The notes under the pieces: generated by a model
What the model was told of the DNA's origin: nothing
The model's input: only the letters and a program-made list of their open reading frames with translations
Databases searched by the model: none
Source: Clostridiales bacterium
GTDB taxonomy: Bacteria; Bacillota; Clostridia; Peptostreptococcales; Anaerovoracaceae
DNA: 64,000 bases
Direction of reading: 5' to 3'
Assembly (NCBI GenBank): GCA_015243575.1
Contig: CP042469.1
Location: 4,182,929-4,246,928, forward strand
Translations under genes and position numbers: made by a program
Shown: positions 8,387-15,582 of the stretch, in pieces
How positions within the stretch are numbered: the stretch's first letter is position 1
Layout: each line of letters begins with the position of its first letter

Positions 8387-9298
8387 GTGGAACAAATTAT
8401 ATTTTCAAATGAGACAATACTTTCCTGGCTAAAGTACTTTTCCGGACATACAGACATCAGTCTTGCCGAGCTTAAGATCCTTGATATCACCGGAAAGAAT
8501 AAGAATCTGATTCCCACTGTAATGACCAATCGTGCTGTCTTGGTATTTACCGATGCGGGACATCAAGATATTTTTTACGACATGTGGAATGCGGAACTGG
8601 GAGACTGTGATATCTGGTACAATGAAGGATCCGACCCGTCTGGCCAGATTAAGCATGATAAGCTTTCAAGCATGATAAACCGGGGAATCAACGCGTCTGC
8701 TGCCATGCTGATTCTGAATCCCGATGCTGCAACAAATTATCAGGTTGGAATCGAGAACAGCCGCTTTTCTTATGGCTCAGTGCATTATGTGTGCCGCGAA
8801 GTACGTGCGGTAATTATAAACAAGCTTAATTTAGGAGACCGGAGCAATATCTGCATCATCTCCGGCGAGAGCATTGCTGTTGAGGCTGCTATGATCACAG
8901 GTCAGGGTAGTGTGGTAGCCGTGGAGTATGACAGCAGAGACAGAAAAACGATGGAAGAAAATATCGTGAAATTCGGGCTAAAGAATGTGACGGTGGTTGA
9001 GTCTCTGAATGAAGAGACGATGAAGTCGCTGCCCGTTCCCGATATCGCATTTATTGTTGCATCTCCGCGAATCGGTGATGAGATTAAAAGTCTTCTTGCG
9101 GTCAATGCCAGCATGGATATCGTAATCTATACCCTGGACTTTGAGGTGCTGTCCTCACTGACCTCCCTGCTGAAGGAGAACGGTCTGACCCGCACGGAGG
9201 CCTTGCACATAGAGGTTTCAAGAGTCAACAGCAAAGGTATGATTGAACCTTTCCCCGATCCTTGGCTGATTTCATGTAAGAGCAGCGATTCTTTATAG
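8387..9298 (+). CDS. Orphan, truncated CbiE/CbiT-like methyltransferase-fold protein
   Basis: About 303 residues. The C-terminal two thirds resemble CbiT, the decarboxylating precorrin-6B methyltransferase: a REVRAVIINKL block after a linker, then strand-helix segments ending in NVTVVESLNEETM. The N-terminal part resembles only the second half of the CbiE domain. The glycine-rich SAM motif of CbiT (like GAGSGSV) reads IISGESIAVEAA here, so SAM binding may be lost. The GTG at 8387 is preferred because AGGAGG is 8 bases upstream; the GTG at 8381 is too close. There are no cobalamin genes around it. It may have been repurposed or be decaying. The family assignment is moderate and the function unknown. 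Confidence 0.55.
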   Translation: MEQIIFSNETILSWLKYFSGHTDISLAELKILDITGKNKNLIPTVMTNRAVLVFTDAGHQDIFYDMWNAELGDCDIWYNEGSDPSGQIKHDKLSSMINRGINASAAMLILNPDAATNYQVGIENSRFSYGSVHYVCREVRAVIINKLNLGDRSNICIISGESIAVEAAMITGQGSVVAVEYDSRDRKTMEENIVKFGLKNVTVVESLNEETMKSLPVPDIAFIVASPRIGDEIKSLLAVNASMDIVIYTLDFEVLSSLTSLLKENGLTRTEALHIEVSRVNSKGMIEPFPDPWLISCKSSDSL

Positions 9299-9311
9299 GC
9301 TTTGGGTAAGG

Positions 9312-9369
9312 GAAGCGAGAAGTCATTTTGTGTGCTCATCTGGGCACCCCTTCACGAAATCAACGCTTC
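9312..9369 (+). other. Nested hairpin in the 3' region of the CbiT-like gene
   Basis: Outer arms GAAGCG (9312-9317) and CGCTTC (9364-9369) enclose ATTTTGTG/CACGAAAT (9325-9332 and 9353-9360, one G-U pair) and an inner GTGC/GCAC. It could be a small structured RNA or a 3' stabilising element. No known family is recognised. Confidence 0.4.
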
Positions 9370-9387
9370 TTCGCAGTAATACAAATT

Positions 9388-9441
9388 AAAAAGGATGTTT
9401 CTACCGGAATGATCGAATTCCAGGGAGAAGCATCCTTTTTT
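9388..9441 (+). terminator. Rho-independent terminator
   Basis: A 15-bp stem pairs AAAAAGGATGTTTCT (9388-9402) with AGAAGCATCCTTTTT (9426-9440), one G-U pair, ending in a T run. It probably ends transcription of the CbiT-like gene and may work in both directions. Confidence 0.8.
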
Positions 9442-9452
9442 ATCTAGTACAA

Positions 9453-9618
9453 CCGCAGCTTCAGCTGCAAAGGAAAAACGGACAGCGTAGCAAGCACAGC
9501 TTGCGTAGGAGTCCCGAAGGGACGTTGCCTTTTTTCCGCAGCTTCAGCTGCAAAGGAAAAACGGACAGCGTAGCAAGCACAGCTTGCGTAGGAGTCCTGA
9601 AGGGACGTTGCCTTTTTT
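9453..9618. repeat. 83-bp direct tandem repeat, two copies, rich in small hairpins
   Basis: Copy 1 is 9453-9535 and copy 2 is 9536-9618, differing at one base that I can see (CCCGAAGGG versus CCTGAAGGG). Each copy holds three short dyads: GCAGCTTCAGCTGC, GCAAGCACAGCTTGC and GTCCCGAAGGGAC, and ends in a T6 run. No other copy is visible in this window. It is followed by another small hairpin (GTTGC/GCAAC, 9666-9679). The character suggests a dispersed palindromic element or tandem terminators rather than coding DNA. The rest of the 9300-9766 gap holds no gene that I can support. Confidence 0.85.
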
Positions 9619-9766
9619 CCCAATAGCACTATACGTGGTTGATTTTCCCATTTTTCTCAACGGATGTTGCAAAAGCAACGAATCTCAATCCTTTTATATA
9701 GTACAGTAACACTAACAGGATAAACACCAAAATGAATTTGGGTTAATGAAAGGAGAAAATAATGCA

Positions 9767-10174
9767 ATGGATATGGAAAGTTTAAAAAGACAGCATAGAG
9801 ATGTACTGACATTAGCAAAATATATATTGGAACAGATCGCCGGGGGTGAGGTAGAGAAAAATCTCGATGAGGTAGTCAGATGCATCAATACCATCTCTGG
9901 AAAGCTGAAGCTGCATTTGATGAGTGAGGATCAATTTTTATATCCAGCACTCAGCAGCAGCGCTAATCCGATGTTAAGAAGGTTCGGAAAGCAGTACGGA
10001 GAGGAAATGGAGATCGTAACAGGCGCTTTTGAGGGATACAAAGCCAGCTATAACACTGCACCAAAGATAAGACATGATATGGCCGGTTTCGAAGCTGCTT
10101 CAAAACAAATTTTTTCCGCTCTATCAGGTCGGATCGGCCGGGAGGAAACAGAACTTTATCCGTTACTGGATTGA
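9767..10174 (+). CDS. Hemerythrin HHE-domain protein
   Basis: About 135 residues of four-helix-bundle sequence with metal-ligand patterns of cation-binding hemerythrin domains: LKRQHRDV, then LKLHLMSEDQFLYPAL (H-x3-E), a central RHDMAGFE and a final GREETELYPLLD. Such domains bind a di-iron centre for O2, NO or redox sensing. The start at ATG 9767 has AGGAG 11 bases upstream; a nearer ATG at 9773 is also possible, while the in-frame ATG at 9746 lies before the ribosome site. The two downstream genes are also hemerythrin/redox related, so this is probably one operon. Confidence 0.85.
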   Translation: MDMESLKRQHRDVLTLAKYILEQIAGGEVEKNLDEVVRCINTISGKLKLHLMSEDQFLYPALSSSANPMLRRFGKQYGEEMEIVTGAFEGYKASYNTAPKIRHDMAGFEAASKQIFSALSGRIGREETELYPLLD

Positions 10175-10208
10175 CCTTAGTAATTCAATAAAAAAGGAGT
10201 TGATTGTG

Positions 10209-10454
10209 GTGTCAGAGAAAAAACTGGATTTATCAAAGAGCGTTTTCGAACTTTGTAAGGATGATCCTCAGGTTGAGGAAATACTTGCAGAACTAGGTTT
10301 TTCAGAAATAACAAAGCCAGGTATGCTCCAGTCTGTTGGGCGTTTTATGACCATACCCAAGGGGGCAGCCATGCGCAATGTAGCCCTGGAAGTGATCCGA
10401 CAGACCTTTGAAAATAAAGGGTATACCATAATGGGAGGAAGCGAAAATGAGTGA
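10209..10454 (+). CDS. DUF1858-domain protein
   Basis: About 81 residues matching the DUF1858 family: LSKSVFELCKDDPQVEEILA, then GFSEITKPGMLQSVGRFMT and IPKGAAMRNVALEVI. Members occur near DUF438/hemerythrin proteins or fused to redox proteins, and the family role is not known. GTG starts at 10206 and 10209 both lie behind AAGGAG (10194-10199); 10209 gives the better spacing. The gene overlaps the next by 8 bp (ATG 10447), which indicates coupled translation. Confidence 0.8.
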   Translation: MSEKKLDLSKSVFELCKDDPQVEEILAELGFSEITKPGMLQSVGRFMTIPKGAAMRNVALEVIRQTFENKGYTIMGGSENE

Positions 10455-11652
10455 ACTGATCAACAACCGGGAATTCCGAGTCGAGACCATAAAGAAAATT
10501 TTGGCACAGCTCCATGAGGGAAAGACTGTAGAAGAAGTGAAAAGCCAATTCGCGGAAGCCTTTGAAGGGGTTTCGGCAGAAGAAATTTCACAGGCGGAGC
10601 AGGCGCTTGTAAACGAGGGAATGGCAGTCGAAGAGATTCAAAACCTTTGTGATGTCCATGCGGAGGTCTTTAAAGGCTCTATCGAGGAGATCCATCGCGG
10701 CGAGGAACCCTCTGAACTGCCCAGCCACCCAGCTAATGTACTGAAGGCAGAAAACCGGGCTTTGGAAAACCTTATGGGGGAAATTAAAACAGCTTCCTCT
10801 CAGGTTCTCCCAGACCTGCTGAAGAACCTGTATCAAGGACTGGATATTCATTATAAAAAGAAGGAGAATTTATTCTTTCCCTATATGGAGCAATACGGGA
10901 TCAGCGCCCCGCCGAAGGTCATGTGGGGTGTGGATGATGAAATCCGGACCATGCTCAAAAATGTATTGAAAACGGCAGAAAACGGCAGCTTGGCAGAGGA
11001 GCTTCAGTCTGCGATAAGCGAAACCTTCGTAAAGATAGCGGACATGATCTTCAAAGAGGAAAACATTCTCTTGGGGATACTTCTTGAGAATCTTACGGTG
11101 GATGAGTGGAAGCAGATTGGAGAGGACAGCGGAGACTTTGGGTATTGTCTCATTGAAAGTCCGGGAAAATGGACGCCGGAGGAAGAACCAGCAGCTGAAC
11201 GCGCCCGGAATGCCTCTGACGCAATGAAAACCCAAAGAAATGAAGCTGGATTGATTCAGCTTCCTACCGGTTCCTTTACCGTACAGGAACTAACGACAAT
11301 TCTGGATACGCTTCCCATCGATATCACCTTCGTAGGAAAGGACGATACCGTGCGGTATTTTTCTCAGAGCAGTGAACGGATCTTTCACAGGACTCCTTCC
11401 GTTATAGGACGGCAAGTGTCCAACTGCCATCCTCCTGCAAGTGTGCACATCGTCGAAAAGCTTGTAGAGGACTTTAAGAACGGTATCAAAGACAGCGAAG
11501 ACTTCTGGATTCATCTTGGAGATAAGTTTGTTCTGATTCGGTATTTCGCGGTTAGGGGTCAGGGCGGTGATTATCTGGGGGTTCTGGAAGTAACCCAGAA
11601 CATTGCGCCAATCCAGAAAATCACTGGAGATAAGAGGTTGGTATCTGAGTGA
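10447..11652 (+). CDS. DUF438-hemerythrin-PAS sensor-like protein
   Basis: A 401-residue three-part protein. Residues about 1-80 are the DUF438 domain (LAQLHEGKTVEEVKSQF). About 90-220 form a hemerythrin-like bundle with HYKKKENLFFPYMEQYG and a late FKEENILLGILLENL. About 280-390 are a PAS domain (LPIDITFVGKDDTVRYFSQS, IGRQVSNCHPP). There is no output domain, so it probably senses redox state or a gas and acts on a partner. It is preceded by DUF1858 and hemerythrin genes in the same direction. In the family it is linked with fermentative Firmicutes, without a defined reaction. Confidence 0.85.
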   Translation: MSELINNREFRVETIKKILAQLHEGKTVEEVKSQFAEAFEGVSAEEISQAEQALVNEGMAVEEIQNLCDVHAEVFKGSIEEIHRGEEPSELPSHPANVLKAENRALENLMGEIKTASSQVLPDLLKNLYQGLDIHYKKKENLFFPYMEQYGISAPPKVMWGVDDEIRTMLKNVLKTAENGSLAEELQSAISETFVKIADMIFKEENILLGILLENLTVDEWKQIGEDSGDFGYCLIESPGKWTPEEEPAAERARNASDAMKTQRNEAGLIQLPTGSFTVQELTTILDTLPIDITFVGKDDTVRYFSQSSERIFHRTPSVIGRQVSNCHPPASVHIVEKLVEDFKNGIKDSEDFWIHLGDKFVLIRYFAVRGQGGDYLGVLEVTQNIAPIQKITGDKRLVSE

Positions 11653-11780
11653 TTCACGAGTTGGGTCGTAATGAAAATCCATAGAAAAACAGCTGCCGAA
11701 TTGAGAACCACTTGAAGGTTTCCGCTTTTCCATGTAAAATGAATTACATTCTCTGTGGAGTAAAAGGAAGAAATTGAATT

Positions 11781-11808
11781 GTTCTGTCCTGTAGAACAGG
11801 ACTGGAAC
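11781..11808 (+). other. Leader hairpin before the metallo-hydrolase gene
   Basis: The dyad GTTCTGTCCTG...CAGGACTGGAAC with a 5-base loop lies about 30 bp before the GTG start at 11838. It could be the end of an upstream terminator without a T run, or an RNA leader structure. Confidence 0.45.
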
Positions 11809-11837
11809 AAGCTAAGAGGACAAAAGGAGCTGGTTAC

Positions 11838-12731
11838 GTGGAGCTGTGGAAGGTAAAAGGGAACACTTTTTGTATTGATACCGGAATAAGTTATATCCCT
11901 TTTTATATGATAAATGAAAGAGACATCATTTTGCTGGATACCGGATGGGCGCAAGCAGACCGGGTAGGATTGGAAGGGATTTTTGAAGAAAACGGTTATC
12001 AGGTAGTGGGGATTCTATGCAGCCACGCCCATGTGGATCATATGGGCAATTGCCAGTACTTCAAAGAGAAGTATCAATGCGTTGTCGCTATGTCGGAGCT
12101 GGAAGCGCTGCTCTGCAGTTCGCCAGTGAATCTCAAGGTGTATTACAGCAGTCAAACTTTAGCTCAGGTGAAGAAAAATCTGGGGCATATGATCTGCAAA
12201 GCAGATATTCGCATACCAAAGGATCAGGAGAAAATTCAGATTGCTGGAGTCGAATTCAGGATTTTGCATACGCCGGGACACAGCCCGGCGCATATTTGCG
12301 TGGTTACACCGGATGATGTTGCGTATCTGGGAGATACTTTGGTGAGCAGAGATGTAATGGAGCCGGCAAAGCTCCCCTATGAGTATATTTTAAAGGAAGC
12401 CTTGAAGAGTAATGATAAGCTTCTGGAATTAGGCTGCAGCAAATATATTGTTGCCCACAAAGGCGTGTATGATGAGATCAAAGGTCTTGTTTCCGAAAAT
12501 CGAAAACTGCATGAGAGGAATGCTGAGCGTGTACTTTCTCTGATCGATCATAGTATGACCAGGGAAGAGATTATGAAAACAGCTATGGAAAAGCTTAAGA
12601 TTTCAATTAGAAGCGTCAGCAGATATCTTACCTTGGAACGGATGCTGAATACCTATGTGGAATACCTTCATGATACAGGAAGGCTGGACCTTATTATGGA
12701 GGATGGCTTTCTAAAATATCGTGTAAAATAA
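11838..12731 (+). CDS. Metallo-beta-lactamase-fold hydrolase
   Basis: A 297-residue protein with the diagnostic CSHAHVDHMGN (H-x-H-x-D-H) at about residues 60-70, then HTPGHSPAHIC and YLGDTLVSRD, the remaining metal ligands of glyoxalase-II-like enzymes, and IVAHKG near residue 215. A C-terminal helical extension (NAERVLSLIDHSMTREEI onward) looks like a winged-helix tail seen in RNase Z/LACTB2-like hydrolases. The start is a GTG at 11838 with AAAGGAG 8 bases upstream. The substrate is unknown. It is not obviously in an operon with its neighbours. Confidence 0.85.
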   Translation: MELWKVKGNTFCIDTGISYIPFYMINERDIILLDTGWAQADRVGLEGIFEENGYQVVGILCSHAHVDHMGNCQYFKEKYQCVVAMSELEALLCSSPVNLKVYYSSQTLAQVKKNLGHMICKADIRIPKDQEKIQIAGVEFRILHTPGHSPAHICVVTPDDVAYLGDTLVSRDVMEPAKLPYEYILKEALKSNDKLLELGCSKYIVAHKGVYDEIKGLVSENRKLHERNAERVLSLIDHSMTREEIMKTAMEKLKISIRSVSRYLTLERMLNTYVEYLHDTGRLDLIMEDGFLKYRVK

Positions 12732-12822
12732 AGTTAGAGTCAGTTGATAAAGGGAATAATACCATAGAAAAAGCTCAAGAAATTAGCGTTTAGATACCCA
12801 AAGGATAAAAGGAGGATTTGCT

Positions 12823-13890
12823 ATGAAAACCATCAATGCGGCTGTCATCGGATACGGGCTGGCCGGAAGGGCATTTCATGCCCCAATTATCAATTGCCTT
12901 GAAGAGTTTAATTTAAAGGCGATCTATACCAAAAACAAGGCAAATAGAGAGGAAATCAACAGAAGGTATCCCAATACGGAGGTTGTAACGGATGTAAAGG
13001 ATATTTTTCAGGATGACTCCATCGAGCTGGTTGTGATTGCAACCCCCAACGAGTTCCATTATCCTCTGGCGGCGGAAGCCATGGCGGCAAATAAAAATGT
13101 GGTGGTTGATAAGCCCTTTACCATTACTTCTCAGGATGCAGATCAACTCATTCATTTGTCACAGCAGAAAAATGCTGTACTTTCTGTCTATCAAAACAGA
13201 AGATGGGACAGCGACTTTCTGACCTTGAAAAAACTGATTGAGAGCGGAATACTGGGAAATATCGTTGAATTTGAGAGCCATTTTGACAGATTCAAGAACA
13301 CTACGAGCAATAACTGGAGAGAGGAAAGCGGACCTGGTTGTGGCATGCTCTACGATTTGGGACCGCATCTCATTGATCAGGCAGTAAATCTTTTCGGGCT
13401 TCCCCAGGCTGTAACAGCCGATCTTCGAAATCAGAGGGAATGTAAGGAAACCGTTGACAATTTTGAATTGATCCTCCACTATCCCAACCTTAAGGTCACC
13501 TTGAAATCAGGAATGCTTGTAAAAATCCCGACCCCCAGATATACGCTGCTGGGAGACCGAGGCTCTTTTGTGAAGTATGGACTTGATGTACAGGAAGGAG
13601 ATCTTGTAAATGAATTGACCCCGCTGAACAAAGTTGATTGGGGAAAGGAGCCTGAGGCTATATACGGAAGAATTGCTACAGAAATCGGCGGATTGAACGT
13701 GGACGGGATCGTTGAGAGTGAACGAGGCGATTATCGCCAGTATTATCTCAGCGTATATAGGGCCCTTGTGGGCGAAGAGCCCCTTGCCGTTACCCCGCAG
13801 CAGGCGAGAAACACCATCAAGCTCATTGAAGAGGCTATTGTCAGCAATGAAAGCAAACGGACAATCGATCTGGATGGAAAGTTAATTTAA
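12823..13890 (+). CDS. Gfo/Idh/MocA-family oxidoreductase (YdgJ-like)
   Basis: A 355-residue protein with N-terminal Rossmann motif IGYGLAGRAFHAPI, the conserved VATPNEFHYPLAAEAM and VVDKPFTIT (catalytic-lysine EKP-like motif) and a C-terminal GFO/IDH/MocA domain. The opening is close to that of E. coli YdgJ, an NADP-dependent scyllo-inositol dehydrogenase, but other sugar or polyol substrates are equally possible. A GGAGG site precedes the ATG. It appears monocistronic, and 295 bp of regulatory DNA separates it from the cytosine genes. Confidence 0.85.
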   Translation: MKTINAAVIGYGLAGRAFHAPIINCLEEFNLKAIYTKNKANREEINRRYPNTEVVTDVKDIFQDDSIELVVIATPNEFHYPLAAEAMAANKNVVVDKPFTITSQDADQLIHLSQQKNAVLSVYQNRRWDSDFLTLKKLIESGILGNIVEFESHFDRFKNTTSNNWREESGPGCGMLYDLGPHLIDQAVNLFGLPQAVTADLRNQRECKETVDNFELILHYPNLKVTLKSGMLVKIPTPRYTLLGDRGSFVKYGLDVQEGDLVNELTPLNKVDWGKEPEAIYGRIATEIGGLNVDGIVESERGDYRQYYLSVYRALVGEEPLAVTPQQARNTIKLIEEAIVSNESKRTIDLDGKLI

Positions 13891-13963
13891 ATACACGTAA
13901 CAGCACGCAAAGTTTCAAGTGTTTTAGAGTATCAGCAATAAAAAATCCCAAAGGAAGCTTATG

Positions 13964-13994
13964 ATATGCCCCCGTCTGCTTGACGAGGGCATAT
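13964..13994 (+). other. Strong hairpin between the oxidoreductase and cytosine genes
   Basis: ATATGCCCCCGTC pairs with GACGAGGGCATAT around a TGCTT loop, with one mismatch. There is no T run, so it is either a weak terminator of the oxidoreductase gene or a boundary element ahead of the codB promoter. Confidence 0.5.
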
Positions 13995-14023
13995 TAAGTT
14001 ATCAGAAAAGTTTGAAAAAGGTA

Positions 14024-14052
14024 TTGTGCCCTATGGCTGCTCATGGTATTAT
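14024..14052 (+). promoter_or_regulatory. sigma-A promoter of the cytosine operon
   Basis: TTGTGC (14024-14029), exactly 17 bp of spacer, then TATTAT (14047-14052). The expected transcription start, near 14059, falls just before the first operator-like dyad. Confidence 0.65.
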
Positions 14053-14062
14053 GATGAAGTAA

Positions 14063-14078
14063 ATGTAATCAATTACAT
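14063..14078. promoter_or_regulatory. Operator-like dyad O1 over the codB transcription start
   Basis: ATGTAATCAATTACAT has perfect 7-bp arms (ATGTAAT/ATTACAT) around a CA centre. It starts 10 bp after the -10 box, where a repressor would block transcription. A matching site lies 68 bp downstream. Confidence 0.6.
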
Positions 14079-14130
14079 TAAACATGTCCTGTGTTTTAGG
14101 CGTAATTATTTGTTTTATATCTCATAGATA

Positions 14131-14144
14131 ATGTAATTGATTAC
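14131..14144. promoter_or_regulatory. Operator-like dyad O2
   Basis: ATGTAATTGATTAC is the same sequence as O1 in reverse orientation, lacking the last two palindromic bases. The centres are 68 bp apart, compatible with DNA looping. It lies 40 bp before the codB start codon. The LacI-family protein encoded at 17125 is the obvious but untested candidate to bind here. Confidence 0.55.
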
Positions 14145-14184
14145 GGCAGTGTCTAATCGGTAGAATCTTGAAAGGAGAATTACC

Positions 14185-15501
14185 ATGTCAAAAGAAATGA
14201 CGAAAAAATCGGTCGTTAAGGAAAAAGATTATCCGCTGAGTCATGTACCACCGGAAGCAAGAACGAGCCTCCTCGCGGTAACGGGAGTACTCATCGGATT
14301 TACCTTTTTCACACCTACAATGGCAGCAGGCGCAAGACTGGGCGCTGCATTTCCCTTTTCAGAGCTGATCTGGATTTTGCTGGCAGGAAGTGCGATCCTT
14401 GGCTTTTATGTGGCAGTGATTTGCTCGATCGGTGCGAAAACCGGACTTACTTCTGTACTTCTTGCACGTTATACACTGGGCTCCGCAGGAGCCAAATGGG
14501 CCGATATCATACTGGGAGGGACCCAGGTTCTATGGTACGCTATCACAGCAGAATACATGGGAGTTCTTTTCTCCAAGGGCCTTGGTCTGCCGGGCTGGGA
14601 AGTGTTTTTCATCATTTTCTGGTCTGTTATCATGGGGGCCACCGCACTTTATGGTTTCAGAAGTATGGCCATTGTTTCCTACGTGGCGCTCCCTCTGATG
14701 GTAGCCCTTGTGGTGATTGTTACCTGGATGGCATTTAAGGAAGTAGGCAGCTTGGAAAATCTCTTCGGGATGAAACCAACCACCACCATGTCCGTAACGG
14801 TTGCAATTACGGTTATTGTTGGCACCTTTGCTTCTGGAGGAACGCAAGCAGCAAACTGGGCAAGATTTGCCAAGGATGGAAAGACTGCATTTATCGCAGG
14901 ACTCCTTGCGTTCCTTGTGGGAAACGGAATCATGGTATTTTCGGGAATGGTGGGCGGCTTTGCATTTCAGACGGGAGATCTGATTGAATTGATGATAACC
15001 ATGGGTCTGACTTTCTGGGCGCTGATTATTCTGACGCTTAATATTTGGACCACAAACAACGCCACTGCTTATGCCTTTGGTGTTGCAGGAGCAGAAATGT
15101 TTAATAAGTCCAATAAAGCACCCTTTATCATCTGGGGTGTGGTAATTGCAACCATTGTTGCTGTTGCAGGTGTAGGCGCATATTTCATTCCGCTGTTGAA
15201 CCTGTTTGGAACCTTTATCCCTCCTCTCGGCGGAGTTATCATAGGAGATTATTTCTTTACATATAAAAAGAACTTGCCGATGCTGGATGATGTGAAGTTC
15301 CGGAAGCTTCGGTTTGCGCCTTTGATCGCATATCTCGTCGGATGCGCTGCCGCATATTTTGGCGGTGCATTTGAGATCGGAGTACCATCTTTGCAGGGAA
15401 TCATCATTGCTGCACTAGCAGTGCCTGCAGTAAATGCGATCTTTGCAGCAATGAAAATCAATGATTCCCATGAAGTGAAAAAGGACGCAAAATACGTTTA
15501 G
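14185..15501 (+). CDS. codB: Cytosine permease (NCS1 family)
   Basis: A 438-residue, 12-helix transporter. The start region (YPLSHVPPEARTSLLAVTGV) and LIGFTFFTPTMAAGARLG match CodB-type NCS1 cytosine permeases, as does the INxWTTNNATA-like stretch (LNIWTTNNATAYAFG). AAAGGAGAA precedes the ATG. It is followed 81 bp later by a cytosine deaminase, which strongly supports cytosine or a related pyrimidine as cargo. Expression is probably set by the 14024 promoter and the two dyads. Confidence 0.9.
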   Translation: MSKEMTKKSVVKEKDYPLSHVPPEARTSLLAVTGVLIGFTFFTPTMAAGARLGAAFPFSELIWILLAGSAILGFYVAVICSIGAKTGLTSVLLARYTLGSAGAKWADIILGGTQVLWYAITAEYMGVLFSKGLGLPGWEVFFIIFWSVIMGATALYGFRSMAIVSYVALPLMVALVVIVTWMAFKEVGSLENLFGMKPTTTMSVTVAITVIVGTFASGGTQAANWARFAKDGKTAFIAGLLAFLVGNGIMVFSGMVGGFAFQTGDLIELMITMGLTFWALIILTLNIWTTNNATAYAFGVAGAEMFNKSNKAPFIIWGVVIATIVAVAGVGAYFIPLLNLFGTFIPPLGGVIIGDYFFTYKKNLPMLDDVKFRKLRFAPLIAYLVGCAAAYFGGAFEIGVPSLQGIIIAALAVPAVNAIFAAMKINDSHEVKKDAKYV

Positions 15502-15582
15502 GAAAGCGCTGATTCATTCCGTGCGGAGATTTGATCAGTTAATTTTCACTTGACGGTGTTTATAGCAACAGGAGGAAGGAAC

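Noticed and set aside
9444-9629. 61-residue minus-strand frame in the 83-bp repeats
   Set aside because: It simply follows the tandem repeat (83 is not a multiple of three, so the two copies are read differently) and has no ribosome site.
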